The notes: generated by a model not told the origin, from the letters alone. A stretch of DNA of 64,000 nt from an uncultured Bacteroides sp. (GCF_910585845.1 NZ_CAJUHF010000011.1:19986-83985); one strand, 5' to 3'. Counted from the first letter of the stretch, positions 50,409-60,300 are shown. Numbers and translations: made by a program.

Positions 50409-52664
50409 TTAGATTTCCTTTACTATCTTCATCAGTCCCCCTGTCAGTTTGCTCAGCTGTTCCGGTTCGATGATGAAAGGCGGCATGACGTAGACCAATC
50501 TTCCGAACGGACGCACCCAAATGCCCTCTTCCACGAAGCGGCGTTGCATCCATGCCATGTCTACAGGCTCCTTCATTTCAATCACTCCGATGGCGCCCAG
50601 CACTCTTACGTCCGCCACTTGCGGCAACTCCCTTGCTGGTTCCAGTTCGCGTCGTAGCTGCTCCTCGATGCGTGCCACTTTTCCCTGCCAGTCATATTCC
50701 GGCGAGGTGAGCAGGCGTATCGACGCACACGCTACGGCACACGCCAGCGGATTGCCCATGAATGTAGGTCCGTGCATGAATGCCCCCGGAGCATGGTTGG
50801 AGATGGTGTCTGCCACTCCGTTCGTAGCCAGTACGGCGGAGAAAGTCATATACCCGCCGGTCAGCGCCTTACCTATGCACATGATGTCCGGTTCCACGCC
50901 CGCATGCTCCCAGGCAAACATCTTGCCCGTGCGTCCGAATCCCGTGGCTATCTCGTCGAAGATCAGCAGCAAGCCGTATTCCCGACATATCCGCGCCGCT
51001 TCGCGCAAGAACTGCGGATGATAGAACCACATGCCTCCGGCACCCTGAACGATCGGTTCGAGAATAAGTGCTGCCAGTTCGTCGTGATGCTTCTCTACGA
51101 TGTCGCGCAGCTCCTGCACATCCTCCTCGTGCCACTCCCCGCCGAAGCGCGAACGCGGACGGGAGACGAAATGGCGCACCGGCAGTGCCGGACCGAACAG
51201 CGAGTGCATGCCCGTCACTGGGTCGCATACCGACATGGCGTTCCACGTGTCCCCGTGGTATCCGCTGCGGATGGTGACGAAGTTGCTCTTCCGTGCCAGA
51301 TGTTCCTGCTCCGGTGCCGACAGGCTTTGGGCATACCAGTACTGCACAGCCATCTTCATGGCCACCTCCACCGCCACCGAACCGGAGTCGGCATAGAATA
51401 TCTTCTGCATCGAAGGAGGCACCAGCGGCAGCAACCGTTTGCCCAGTTCGATGGCAGGGTCGTGTGTCAGTCCGCCGAACATGACGTGCGACATCTTCCC
51501 CATCTGCTCCTGTAGGGCGGCATTCAGCACCGGATGGTTGTAGCCGTGCACCATGCACCACCACGACGACATGCCCTCCACCAGCGTCTGTCCGCTTTCG
51601 AGGGTGATGGTGGCGCCGTCCGCCCGTTTCACTTTATATACGGGCAGCGGGTTGGTCGTGGAGGTGTATGGGTGCCACAGGTGCTCCCGGTCGAACTGCG
51701 AGTCGCTGAACCGGTAGCCCGCATCCTCTATCAGGACCTTGTCTTCCGACACTTTCGAGCCGAGTGTGGTCAGCAGGTCGCCCACGATGGCGGAGTTGAT
51801 GCCGACGTGCAGCGCTTTCTTCACGGCATCCTTCGACAGTTGCGAGCGTCCGCCGGCGAAGCGCAGGTATGCCGTGGGGTTGATGAACCGGAACAGGGCG
51901 ATGGTAGTCAGCACTTCCTCTTCTGTCAGGGGCGTCTGTGCCTCCAAGGGGGTTCCGGGTATGGGTTGCAGCAGGTTGAGCGGTATGGAGCCGACCTCCA
52001 GTTCTTTCAGGGTGAAGGCAAACTCAATGCGTTGCGACATGGTTTCGCCCATGCCGATGATGCCGCCGCAGCAGATGTCCATGCCTACGCGACGGGCGGC
52101 AGCCAGTGTGCGCAGCTTCTCTTCCTGCGTATGCGTGGTGCACAGGGTGGGGAAGTAGCTTGGGGCGGTCTCCAGGTTGCAGTGGTAGCGTGTCACGCCG
52201 GCGTTGTGCAGTGCCCTCAAGTCCTCTTCGCTCAGCAGTCCGAGCGAGGCGCAGAGCTGTATGGAGCTTTTCCGGCGGATGTAGCGTACTGTTTCGCACA
52301 GTCTCTCCATGTTCTTTCCCGAAGGCTTCCGCCCGCTTGTCACGAGCGAGAAGCGGGCCACGCCTTGTGCCTCATTGTGGCAGGCATGGCGCAGGCATTC
52401 GTCTTCGTCCAGCAGGTCGTACACGTCGGCTTTCGTGTGGTAGTGTGCCGACTGTGCGCACCACTTGCAGTTTTCCGGGCAGCGTCCGGACTTGGCGTTG
52501 ATGATGGAGCACATGTCGAACTCTTGTGACGCGCGTGCGACGGTTATCTGGTGTGCTGCTTCGTAGAGTGTTTCCTTGTCCGGTTCCACGGCCAGCCATT
52601 CGGCCTCTTCGCGTGTCAACGGGACATCTTGCAGCACTTTGTCTTTCAGTTCTTCTACAGTCAT
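50409..52664 (-). CDS. bioB/bioA: Fused biotin synthase (BioB) - DAPA aminotransferase (BioA)
   Basis: A 751-residue fusion of two late biotin enzymes. Residues 1 to about 318 are BioB: the radical-SAM cluster Cys62, Cys66 and Cys69 ([10 protein letters not shown]), [12 protein letters not shown], and GGIIGMGET, with Arg269 near the end. From about 323 the BioA aminotransferase starts ([16 protein letters not shown]), with [24 protein letters not shown], the PLP Asp570 in [13 protein letters not shown] and the Schiff-base Lys599 in [10 protein letters not shown]. The bioB-type activity makes biotin from dethiobiotin and the BioA part makes DAPA. Both active sites look intact. This fusion is known in Bacteroides. 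It is the first gene of the operon bioBA-F-G-C-D. Confidence 0.95.
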   Translation of the reverse strand: MTVEELKDKVLQDVPLTREEAEWLAVEPDKETLYEAAHQITVARASQEFDMCSIINAKSGRCPENCKWCAQSAHYHTKADVYDLLDEDECLRHACHNEAQGVARFSLVTSGRKPSGKNMERLCETVRYIRRKSSIQLCASLGLLSEEDLRALHNAGVTRYHCNLETAPSYFPTLCTTHTQEEKLRTLAAARRVGMDICCGGIIGMGETMSQRIEFAFTLKELEVGSIPLNLLQPIPGTPLEAQTPLTEEEVLTTIALFRFINPTAYLRFAGGRSQLSKDAVKKALHVGINSAIVGDLLTTLGSKVSEDKVLIEDAGYRFSDSQFDREHLWHPYTSTTNPLPVYKVKRADGATITLESGQTLVEGMSSWWCMVHGYNHPVLNAALQEQMGKMSHVMFGGLTHDPAIELGKRLLPLVPPSMQKIFYADSGSVAVEVAMKMAVQYWYAQSLSAPEQEHLARKSNFVTIRSGYHGDTWNAMSVCDPVTGMHSLFGPALPVRHFVSRPRSRFGGEWHEEDVQELRDIVEKHHDELAALILEPIVQGAGGMWFYHPQFLREAARICREYGLLLIFDEIATGFGRTGKMFAWEHAGVEPDIMCIGKALTGGYMTFSAVLATNGVADTISNHAPGAFMHGPTFMGNPLACAVACASIRLLTSPEYDWQGKVARIEEQLRRELEPARELPQVADVRVLGAIGVIEMKEPVDMAWMQRRFVEEGIWVRPFGRLVYVMPPFIIEPEQLSKLTGGLMKIVKEI

Positions 52665-52683
52665 TGGTCTTTATTTTATAAAG

Positions 52684-52765
52684 AAGTGGAAAATGGAAAA
52701 TGGAAAGGGGAAAATGGGGAGACTGGAAATCATTTTCCATTTTCACCTTTCCATTTTCCATTCCC
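52684..52765. repeat. Palindromic GAAAATG repeat (copy 3), in the biotin operon leader
   Basis: GTGGAAAATGGAAAATGGAA units on the left are followed by CATTTTCCATTTTCACCTTT and CCATTTTCCATTCCC on the right; the halves are reverse complements and can pair. Between the bioBA start codon (52664) and its probable -7 box (52780-52787), so it is in the 5' untranslated leader. Confidence 0.9.
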
Positions 52766-52779
52766 TTTGTTTCGGACTG

Positions 52780-52787
52780 CAAATTTA
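52780..52787 (-). promoter_or_regulatory. Possible -7 box of the biotin operon
   Basis: CAAATTTA reads TAAATTTG on the minus strand and fits TAnnTTTG. Just upstream (52796-52809) lies a short inverted repeat, TCGCAA TT TTGCGA, a possible operator. No clear -33 element; no BirA-type box was recognised. Confidence 0.4.
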
Positions 52788-52949
52788 GAGATAAATCGCA
52801 ATTTTGCGAGGTCTGGGGGAAGAAAAGTGAGCCGAATTATTGTGTAATTACGGGAGAATCTCGTTGTTTGTAACGATGGTTGATTCGACTGCGGTTGTAA
52901 GCAACGGGTATAAACAGATGGGTGTAATAGTACCGATTTAATCAAATTG

Positions 52950-52966
52950 CCGTAAAAAAGTTACGG
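52950..52966 (+). promoter_or_regulatory. Inverted repeat in the ATPase-TOPRIM promoter (possible operator)
   Basis: CCGTAA at 52950-52955 and TTACGG at 52961-52966 are exact inverted copies with a 5-base spacer. They cover the -33 region relative to the -7 box at 52985-52992, a good place for a repressor to bind. Confidence 0.45.
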
Positions 52967-52984
52967 TACAATCAAAATAACACG

Positions 52985-52992
52985 TATCTTTG
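52985..52992 (+). promoter_or_regulatory. -7 box for the ATPase-TOPRIM pair
   Basis: TATCTTTG is a perfect TAnnTTTG match, 25 bases before the ATG at 53017. It overlaps the non-ATG extension of the reading frame (from 52990), which is therefore not translated. Confidence 0.65.
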
Positions 52993-53016
52993 CAATCGGA
53001 TCAAGTTGAAATAGAT

Positions 53017-54120
53017 ATGCTAACCAAATTTGCAGTTACGAATTATAGAGGATTTGCCAATCGTATTGAGTGGGATTTATCCAAGCCTGCCAATTATGAG
53101 TTTAATAAATCCGTGCTTAAAGATGGTGTTATAAAGAATGGCATCATATATGGTCCAAATGGATCGGGTAAGACGAATTTTAGTTTGGCTCTATTTGACA
53201 TCGAGAACCATTTATCTCCGAAATGGAAAAAAATAGATTATTATGTGAATTTCATTTATGCAGGTAACAATAACGGAGTCGTAAAATTTGAATACACATT
53301 CAGATTTGGCAATGACACAATAGATTACATTTATGCCAAGAATGCTGTCGGGGTATTGATGGAGGAAAGTCTTTTTGTAAATAGAATGAATATCTTTGAA
53401 CGGAAGGATAACTCATTTCGTATTGACAAGCAGCAGTTTCCTATGGATGAAAGTATAAAAAGGAACCTTGAGAGCAATGCTAATAATGTGTCTATAATCA
53501 ATTTCCTGCTTACATCTTATCCGCTCAATTCAGCGCATTATTTGATCAGGCTCAATCGTTTTGTTAATTCCATGCTTTGGTTCAGGAATCTTGATGTCCG
53601 TGAATTTATCGGACTTGAAACAAATACGACAATGTTGGATGAGTTTATCATCGCCAATAACCTACTTGACGATTTCTCTGACTTTCTGCAGAAAGTCAGT
53701 GACCAGACTTTCTGGTTTGCTGCACACGATACTACAGATAGACAGATTCTTTGCCAAATAGATGAAAATAAAGTTCCATTCAGCTTAGTAGCATCAACAG
53801 GAACCCAGTCGTTACAGTTGTTGTATTTTTGGATGAAGCGCATGAACGAAGCTTCGTTTGTCTTTATAGATGAGTTTGATGCTTTCTATCATTTCCGCTT
53901 GGCTTTTGAGGTATGTAAGCGGTTGTTCGCGTTGGATTGTCAGATTTTCACATCGTCACATAATACATATCTGATGACGAACGATCTTTTGCGCCCAGAT
54001 TGCAACTTTATTCTGAACAATAACAAAATCAAATGTTTGGCTGATTGTACAGACAAAGAATTGCGTTTTGGTCATAACATTGAAAAAATCTATCGGGCAG
54101 GAGCTTTTTATGATGAATAA
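53017..54120 (+). CDS. ABC-type AAA ATPase (AAA_15/AAA_21-like), first gene of a two-gene module
   Basis: A 367-residue SMC/OLD-like ATPase without a long coiled coil. It starts MLTKFAVTNYRGFANRIEWD, with Walker A GPNGSGKT at 46-53, an ABC signature-like STGTQSLQLL at 260-269, Walker B FVFIDEFD at 281-288 and the switch His in SSHNTYL (His315). There is no nuclease domain in this chain. It overlaps the following TOPRIM gene, the layout seen in two-gene anti-phage modules where an ATPase senses infection and controls a TOPRIM effector (PARIS AriA/AriB, AbiL-type, OLD split forms). A/T-rich compared with the biotin operon next door, which suggests recent acquisition. Confidence 0.85.
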   Translation: MLTKFAVTNYRGFANRIEWDLSKPANYEFNKSVLKDGVIKNGIIYGPNGSGKTNFSLALFDIENHLSPKWKKIDYYVNFIYAGNNNGVVKFEYTFRFGNDTIDYIYAKNAVGVLMEESLFVNRMNIFERKDNSFRIDKQQFPMDESIKRNLESNANNVSIINFLLTSYPLNSAHYLIRLNRFVNSMLWFRNLDVREFIGLETNTTMLDEFIIANNLLDDFSDFLQKVSDQTFWFAAHDTTDRQILCQIDENKVPFSLVASTGTQSLQLLYFWMKRMNEASFVFIDEFDAFYHFRLAFEVCKRLFALDCQIFTSSHNTYLMTNDLLRPDCNFILNNNKIKCLADCTDKELRFGHNIEKIYRAGAFYDE

Positions 54121-54952
54121 AGAAAAAACGCTTTTTATCTTTGAGGGAGTCAAGACAGAGGATAGGCTTGTCGAGAAATTAGAACGTAATTTCTTGGGGG
54201 ATAGACATGCCATAAAATGCGTATTCGATGCGGAGATATACCAATTATATCGTATCATCAAAGGAGAAAAAGAATTTTCAATTGACATAGTTTCTGTATT
54301 AAAGGAACGTACTGCCGAGAATGCCAAAATTCTAAAAGATTATAATCGAGACAGCTTTGCCTATATATATTTGTTTTTTGACTATGATGCTCACTCCACA
54401 TTGGCGGATGATGATAAGGTAAGAGAAATGCTTTCCTTTTTCAATGATGAGACTGGAGAGGGAATGCTTTACATCAGTTATCCAATGGTAGAGGCCATAC
54501 GTCATTTTAAGGATTTGGAAAGTTTCAAGTCGCTAAGAGTAAAATGTAAGCGCAGGAATTGTCCATACAAAGACGAGTGCCATGACAAAGACGAGTGTTT
54601 GAAAGAACCTCATTACAAGAGTGTCGCTGCTACAGACAGCAAGCCACAATTGTCAAATGTAAACTCATACACGGAAGATGTCTGGCGGGAACTGATTACG
54701 GCCCATTTATGCAAAGCTAACGATCTTGTCAATGATACTTTTACTTTGCCTGCTACTTTGATATCACAGGAAGCTATTTTTTCAAAGCAATTCGAGAAGC
54801 ACATTTGTCATAAATGTCCCGAAGTGGCGGTATTAAGTGCATTCCCTCTTTATGTGTTAGATTATTTTGGATGCGTAAGAACCATTGCGAAGTTAAATCC
54901 TTGTTACACCAACATTCATGCTATTTCAACACCAGTTACTGATTTGCATTAA
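54110..54952 (+). CDS. TOPRIM-domain protein, probable nuclease effector of the ATPase
   Basis: About 280 residues, start at the ATG 54110 or the next one at 54113, both preceded by AGGAG at 54099-54103 and overlapping the ATPase stop (54118-54120). The longer frame from 54068 is rejected. Numbering from 54113, TLFIFEGVKTED supplies the TOPRIM Glu11 and YLFFDYDAHS the Asp90-x-Asp92 pair; YPMVEAIRHF follows with Glu127. Residues 145-162 hold four cysteines (CKRRNCPYKDEC, then DEC), a possible zinc site not typical of every TOPRIM. It resembles AriB/RloB/AbiLii-like proteins in plan. Known relatives cut tRNA or DNA when released by the ATPase; the target here is unknown. Confidence 0.8.
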   Translation: MMNKEKTLFIFEGVKTEDRLVEKLERNFLGDRHAIKCVFDAEIYQLYRIIKGEKEFSIDIVSVLKERTAENAKILKDYNRDSFAYIYLFFDYDAHSTLADDDKVREMLSFFNDETGEGMLYISYPMVEAIRHFKDLESFKSLRVKCKRRNCPYKDECHDKDECLKEPHYKSVAATDSKPQLSNVNSYTEDVWRELITAHLCKANDLVNDTFTLPATLISQEAIFSKQFEKHICHKCPEVAVLSAFPLYVLDYFGCVRTIAKLNPCYTNIHAISTPVTDLH

Positions 54953-54973
54953 ATACGATTTCTGATGTCAGAA

Positions 54974-55699
54974 CTATTTTGAAAGCTTAGGATTGAGATG
55001 AATATCACCAATTACAGGAACTATATGTATAAGGAATCTTTGGTTTTTGGAATCATCTTTATCGTTTATACGAGGTGCGCGGGGAACTCCATGTTCACCG
55101 CTACCCGCAATGACAAGCTCACATTTATCCATATTGGTGAAGTCAATTTCTGCCTTATCCCTCCAGAACTCATGCAATTTAAGAGCTCGTTGGTAGCTGA
55201 GGACATCATTGTTGAAGTAATCATCAACGTGATAACTGTCGGAAGAAGCTTGTCCCTCGATAACAACGAGATACTTAATGTCTGTACGCAAAGAATCATT
55301 CTGCTGTAAGTTAAGTATTGTTTTCTTAATCTCTTCGCCTGCATCTATAATCTGTTGACGAATGGCGTTGGCTTTAGTCAGATTATATTCATCTGAGTTA
55401 GGATCATCTTGCAGAAGATTGTCAAGCGAGAATTTGCCCTTTTGGTAGTTTACTTGGATCTTGAAGATATGTTTGAGATACTCTTTGTTGAATTCGAAAT
55501 ATTCGGGATCAATGTTATCCACAGCTTTGTAGATTGCCATGATTTCCTCATATTTATCTTTAAATTCCTCCAGTTCGCGTTGCTTAATCTTGAAGCGGCT
55601 ATATGATACGGCAAAAAGCACAAGCATAATAGCGAACAAAGTGGTCATAATATCCACGTAGCTTGGCCAAAACGCACTTTTATTATTGTGACTGTCCAT
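54974..55699 (-). CDS. MotB/ZorB-like membrane protein with OmpA-like domain
   Basis: A 241-residue protein. A short N-terminus and one helix (about 10-32) read FWPSYVDIMTTLFAIMLVLF; the Asp16 in it corresponds to the ion-carrying Asp of MotB, ZorB and ExbD-type stators. Residues 33-140 are charged and helical. Residues about 142-230 resemble the OmpA peptidoglycan-binding fold (VVIEGQASSD, LSYQRALKLHEFW, SGEHGVPRAP). It should pair with the MotA-like protein encoded 8 bases upstream, forming a proton- or sodium-driven unit anchored to the cell wall. Last gene of the six-gene operon; its stop faces the TOPRIM gene stop with 21 bases between. Confidence 0.85.
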   Translation of the reverse strand: MDSHNNKSAFWPSYVDIMTTLFAIMLVLFAVSYSRFKIKQRELEEFKDKYEEIMAIYKAVDNIDPEYFEFNKEYLKHIFKIQVNYQKGKFSLDNLLQDDPNSDEYNLTKANAIRQQIIDAGEEIKKTILNLQQNDSLRTDIKYLVVIEGQASSDSYHVDDYFNNDVLSYQRALKLHEFWRDKAEIDFTNMDKCELVIAGSGEHGVPRAPRINDKDDSKNQRFLIHIVPVIGDIHLNPKLSK

Positions 55700-55707
55700 A
55701 AGTAATA

Positions 55708-57348
55708 TTATTTACGCCTGCCAAGCAGGCCCAAGAAACCACCACCACCGGAAGAACCCGTATCAGGATTCTTTTTAGCATCTTCAATAGCTTTATCAAG
55801 AAGTTTATGGATGGATTCAACTTCCTGGCGAGTAGTATCAAGTGTTTTGTTAACTTCTTCACGAGTGCTGTTAGAATGAATTGAAGTAAGCAATTCCTCT
55901 ATCTTTTTCAGCTTGCCAAGCTGAGAGAACTCTTGTTGAATCTGATCGAGAGAAAACTTCTCCTCGATAGCATTGACGATTTCGCGGCGGCGTTCGAGTA
56001 TTTCCTTTTTGAGACCATCGAGATTATTTTGAAATATTTCTGCATAAGAAGTAAAACTTTCCTCATATGTGCGACCGAGTTTAGCGATAGATTCAGACTG
56101 CATATGAAAGATATTTTCAAGATGTCCATCGGAAACTTCCATTGCTTCAACTGCGATTTCCTGCTTTTTCTTGATAGCGTTAACCGTTCGTTTGAGAGCT
56201 TCAATTTCGGTGTTGCCAAGAAGGTCTGTCTTCTCGATACTGCGTCCGAGAGCGTTAATGCTTTTCTCAAAGTCGGTAATACGGTCGAGTATCTGATTCA
56301 GTTTATTGGCGACATTGAGAGGTATTTCAAGTGACTCGTTGTAATGGCGTTGAGTATTTATCAGTTCAGTGCATGTATTCTTGATGGTGTTAATAGTACC
56401 CTCAAGATGATTGAGGCTCGTTGTAACGAGATTGAAGTTTTGCGAAGCTTGGACAAAGGCATCAAGAGATTTAACAACCTCGTGAGAGTGTAGGGTCTTT
56501 AGAAGTTGAGCTTGGAGGTCAACATTTTTGTTGATTTTATCCATATTTTTGCCCATGACACGTACGGCTTCGGAAACGACAGTGACATTCTGTTCAAAAG
56601 CACTGCCGAAACGTTGGGTACATGAATCAAAGGTGGATTGGAACTTGTTGATTACGCTATTGAAAGAAGGTTCAAAAAGATTGATCGTATGATGCAATTT
56701 ATTCAGTGCGGCTACCATGCTGACGCCAAGGGTTGGCATAAGCTCATTCTGAATAAACTCATAGAAATCATTCTTGTCTTCACACACAATCTTTTGAGTC
56801 TTGGCTGCAAGATGATGAGTAATAGTAGTAAGGAGTAAACCAATGAAACTTGTAGACATTGAAACAAGGACACCAGAGATAAGATTACCGATGGTTTCAT
56901 CGGTGATACCCTCTCCATTGGGCGAAGACCCCAAACCTATTGTGAAAAACAGCAGGCCGAGGAATACACCGATAAAAGTACCCATAAGACCCACGTATGT
57001 AGGGAATGCTATTCTTGAAGTTGCATTGTCGTACAGTACATTGATTTTCCGATCAGTCTTATTTTGAATGATCGAGAAATCCGTAGTGCCATGATTCTTT
57101 TTGGTGTATTCGTTCAGTTCTTTAATGAGGGCATGGAGATTGGAGCCTTCCTTGGCCACATCAGGGTTGAGTTGGGAGTCTTCTGCCTTGCCATATATTT
57201 CGTAATCTCTTTTCTTGGCAAAGAAATTACGTACTACTTTCAGCTTCTTCCGGTTGCTGATGAAGTAATAGAACTGAACGCTAAACGCAATGACAAAAGT
57301 CGCGATAGAGATAATCAGCGATGCGATAGATATACTTGACTGAAACAT
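55708..57348 (-). CDS. MotA/TolQ/ZorA-like membrane protein with a long coiled-coil tail
   Basis: A 546-residue protein. Three helices: about 7-31, 114-139 (FPTYVGLMGTFIGVFLGLLF) and 156-178 (LISGVLVSMSTSFIGLLLTT). The second and third match the MotA/TolQ/ExbB core that surrounds the MotB-type helix. From about 215 to 530 it is almost entirely helical and rich in heptad-like patterns, so a long coiled coil extends into the cytoplasm, as in ZorA. The C-terminus is a Gly-rich loop and a basic end (GGGGFLGLLGRRK). Start codon one base away from the stop of the actin-like gene. The tail is where ZorA passes a signal inward; here the obvious receivers are the actin-like and tubulin-like partners. 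Confidence 0.85.
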   Translation of the reverse strand: MFQSSISIASLIISIATFVIAFSVQFYYFISNRKKLKVVRNFFAKKRDYEIYGKAEDSQLNPDVAKEGSNLHALIKELNEYTKKNHGTTDFSIIQNKTDRKINVLYDNATSRIAFPTYVGLMGTFIGVFLGLLFFTIGLGSSPNGEGITDETIGNLISGVLVSMSTSFIGLLLTTITHHLAAKTQKIVCEDKNDFYEFIQNELMPTLGVSMVAALNKLHHTINLFEPSFNSVINKFQSTFDSCTQRFGSAFEQNVTVVSEAVRVMGKNMDKINKNVDLQAQLLKTLHSHEVVKSLDAFVQASQNFNLVTTSLNHLEGTINTIKNTCTELINTQRHYNESLEIPLNVANKLNQILDRITDFEKSINALGRSIEKTDLLGNTEIEALKRTVNAIKKKQEIAVEAMEVSDGHLENIFHMQSESIAKLGRTYEESFTSYAEIFQNNLDGLKKEILERRREIVNAIEEKFSLDQIQQEFSQLGKLKKIEELLTSIHSNSTREEVNKTLDTTRQEVESIHKLLDKAIEDAKKNPDTGSSGGGGFLGLLGRRK

Positions 57349-57349
57349 A

Positions 57350-60300
57350 TTAAACTTTCTTATCCTCCTTAGTAAGTTTTAGTACGTTATCAATTATCGG
57401 CAAGAAGAATACCGAATCGTGGTAAATTTCGCTGTCATTGAACTTGTCAATGACTTGTTTCTTAAAGTTCTTCTCCAAAGAGTCTTGTGTACCGGACGAA
57501 ATGAGGTTGACAATCTTGTTTGTGTCAACCTGCTTGTCAAGTTCACCCTTGTTTATGAGAATGCGCAGGAGGGCGGTGTATAGTTCATTGAACGATTCGA
57601 AGGTACTGAGAAGGTCACGACTAACTGAATGAAAGTCGTCTTTAAGCTGCTTGACATCTTTATAAACCTTATCGGAAACGCCTTGGAAGTTAAACTCTTC
57701 GGGAATATCGGCATCGGTGTTACGATAAAGTCCACCATAGCAAGTACATTCTTTACGGCTGTCGGGAAGAATGACCTGAATATCCTTGATGTTGTCATAA
57801 ACATTCTTGAATATCGTGGCGACAAGTTCCTTGATGGTTGTTTTGTCGGAAGAAAGCAGACCGTCGATATAACGGCTACCGTTACCACAGAAAAGAACGG
57901 ATCGAGGACAATCGAGTTCTTTGGCTTTATACATCTTCGCCATGAAGTACACGATTGAGGCGAAATGATAAAGGAATAGAGGCTTGTATGTTTCTTTCAG
58001 CTTCTTAGTGATTTCGCAACGGCTATCGTTGCTAAGCCAGAAGTTAATGATGTCCTTTGTGGAAGCCTCATTGCCTTTGCACATCTTGATATTGAGTTGT
58101 TCAAGCTCATCGGTATGCTCACCGAGATGAATAGTTTCAGCAAAACGTTGGTAGATGCCGTTCTCTCGGCTATTATCGAAGTCGTTGAAGCCATTACTCC
58201 AAAGCACATCACAACCGAAATGGACTGAGTTTGCGATTTTAGGTTTACCATTGGCAAAATAGATGAAGTCGCTTGAACCGCCGCCTATATCGACGATGGA
58301 GACAGCATCGACGCTGTTGAAAGAATCCTTTTTGTTGAAATAGTAATATGGAGCTTCCGATTCGGAAACACTGTCGATTTGTGAAGCTCCGATGTTGAAG
58401 AGAGCCTTCGCTTCTTCTTGCCAAATTGATGTATAGAGTTCTTTGATTGCACCCTTGAAGCTGAGAGGGCGGAACCATATCAACTTGGTTTTGGCAAGCT
58501 GACCGTTCTTTTGGAGAATGTCTGTCTTGATGATAAGGAGCAATTCGCGTATGAACAGGCGAAGTTCTTTTTCGTGACTGTCTTCCCACTTGATATCGGT
58601 GAGGATGGACTGGTTGCCAAGCCCCATGGACTTCTCATAGAAGAAAGCGATGTTACAGTTGTCGAATAGCGAGGGCTTGCTTTTATCGCCTTTCTGCACA
58701 CAAAGAGCAGTGCGGATTGGGAAACGATAAACAGAACCGTCAATAAGAGTTGGGACGAACTCGCTATTGAAGTTCTTGCGACATTTGGGAGCAATAGCAT
58801 TCTCGATAACCGACACGAGCGAATGTTGGGACGAACGCTTGAAGTCGTGGAGCAATGCCACCATCGGCTCTTCCATGTTTAATTGTTCGGGTTCGTTGTC
58901 GCAACCGGACTTGCTGCATGAGATATAAGTATTTGTTGTACCCAAGTCAACGGCATAAGTGTAGGCATCTTGTGTACTCTGGGCGCGTTTCCAATTCGGA
59001 AACAGTACGCCCTCGCAGGTTCCGCTGTCGAGGGTAAAGCGTAGACTGATGGCATCGAACTTGGAGTTGAATATCTCGTAGAACTTCGAGCCTGCATCAA
59101 TCTCTCTCTCATCGTTCTGTTCGGAACGTACAACTGCAGGGCGAACACCGAATTTGGCATGAGTGTTATCCTTGTCTATTGTCTCGATTTCCTCGAAACG
59201 GTTATCGCTGTTTCGGCAAAAGAACGACATTTCCAGATTGTTGATAGATACGGGGCGGTAATCGGTTGTCGAATCGTTGACAACCGCCATTACTTTAAAG
59301 TAGTTGTTTTCACTTATGTTTGGCGAGAGGATGTTCGGGAATACTGCAAGGTTGAAGTTGATCTTCTCACGTTGCAAGTTCACGATGCGACCACGGGAAC
59401 CGAAGTTGTCTGGATCAACAGAATACTCTTTGGTGTACTCCTGCCCCTTATATTTGAGGGTTACGATAACTTTGGTATTGGTTACTTTGCAGACGCACTG
59501 GAAATCGTCCTCAATAAGGGAAAGAGCTTCATGGTTGATGGGTAACATGAAGTCGTAATCTCTGTTATCGTTATCTTCACCGGCATAAGTCATAGGCTGA
59601 TAGTACTCCTTTGACAGGCGGAACGGCAGACGGATAAGCGTATCATTGAAGAAGTTCACAGTGCTGAGACCAGAGTCCTTGCCGATAGGCAGGCCATTGA
59701 TGACAAGCTCGTTCGAGTTATCGGACATAATGGGCTTGAATTGAGGTTGCCAATTGGGGGTGATATCCGGGTCTGTAATCCGGATTTGCTTGATGTAGTC
59801 GCGCAGTTCTTTCATCTCGTCGCCCAGAGTGGGCTTGTTAACGAGATGGAACATATAGTTCTTGAAATCCTTGTCGCGGGCATCAAACAAGCGAATATCG
59901 CGGAAGTATGTGCTGCCGGACTTACGGATGAGCGAAGGCATCTGCTGATAGCGTTTGCCCATAAAGGATGCGGTTCCGTTACCACGGTGATCTACTTTCT
60001 TATCGAGGTCAGGCGGAGTTACGAAGCCTGTAAACGGTGATGAAGCAGCGAGAAGAAAATCATTGCCCTTATCATCGACAAGCACCACAAAGAACAGGCG
60101 GTCGCCGGATGCTTTGAGGTCAGAGGAGAAGTAATCCTCGACTACACTGCCGAGGATAGGAACTTTTTCTTTTAGATTTTTCAAGTCGGTGGCAAGCTCC
60201 CATTCGCGAATGACGATTTTACGGGAGGTTCCCCAACGTCCTTCGTGGAATGTCTGATTGTAGAGAAGTTCAAAAATGTCGAGAGTATCTGAAACAAGGC

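Noticed and set aside
52796..52992. BirA/biotin repressor operator near the biotin promoter
   Set aside because: TTGTAA-type half-sites are present only as direct, not inverted, copies with wrong spacing, so I do not call an operator.
54068..54109. Longer version of the TOPRIM gene
   Set aside because: The AGGAG at 54099-54103 and the ATG pair at 54110/54113 over the ATPase stop codon fit better, and TOPRIM strand one begins right after them.
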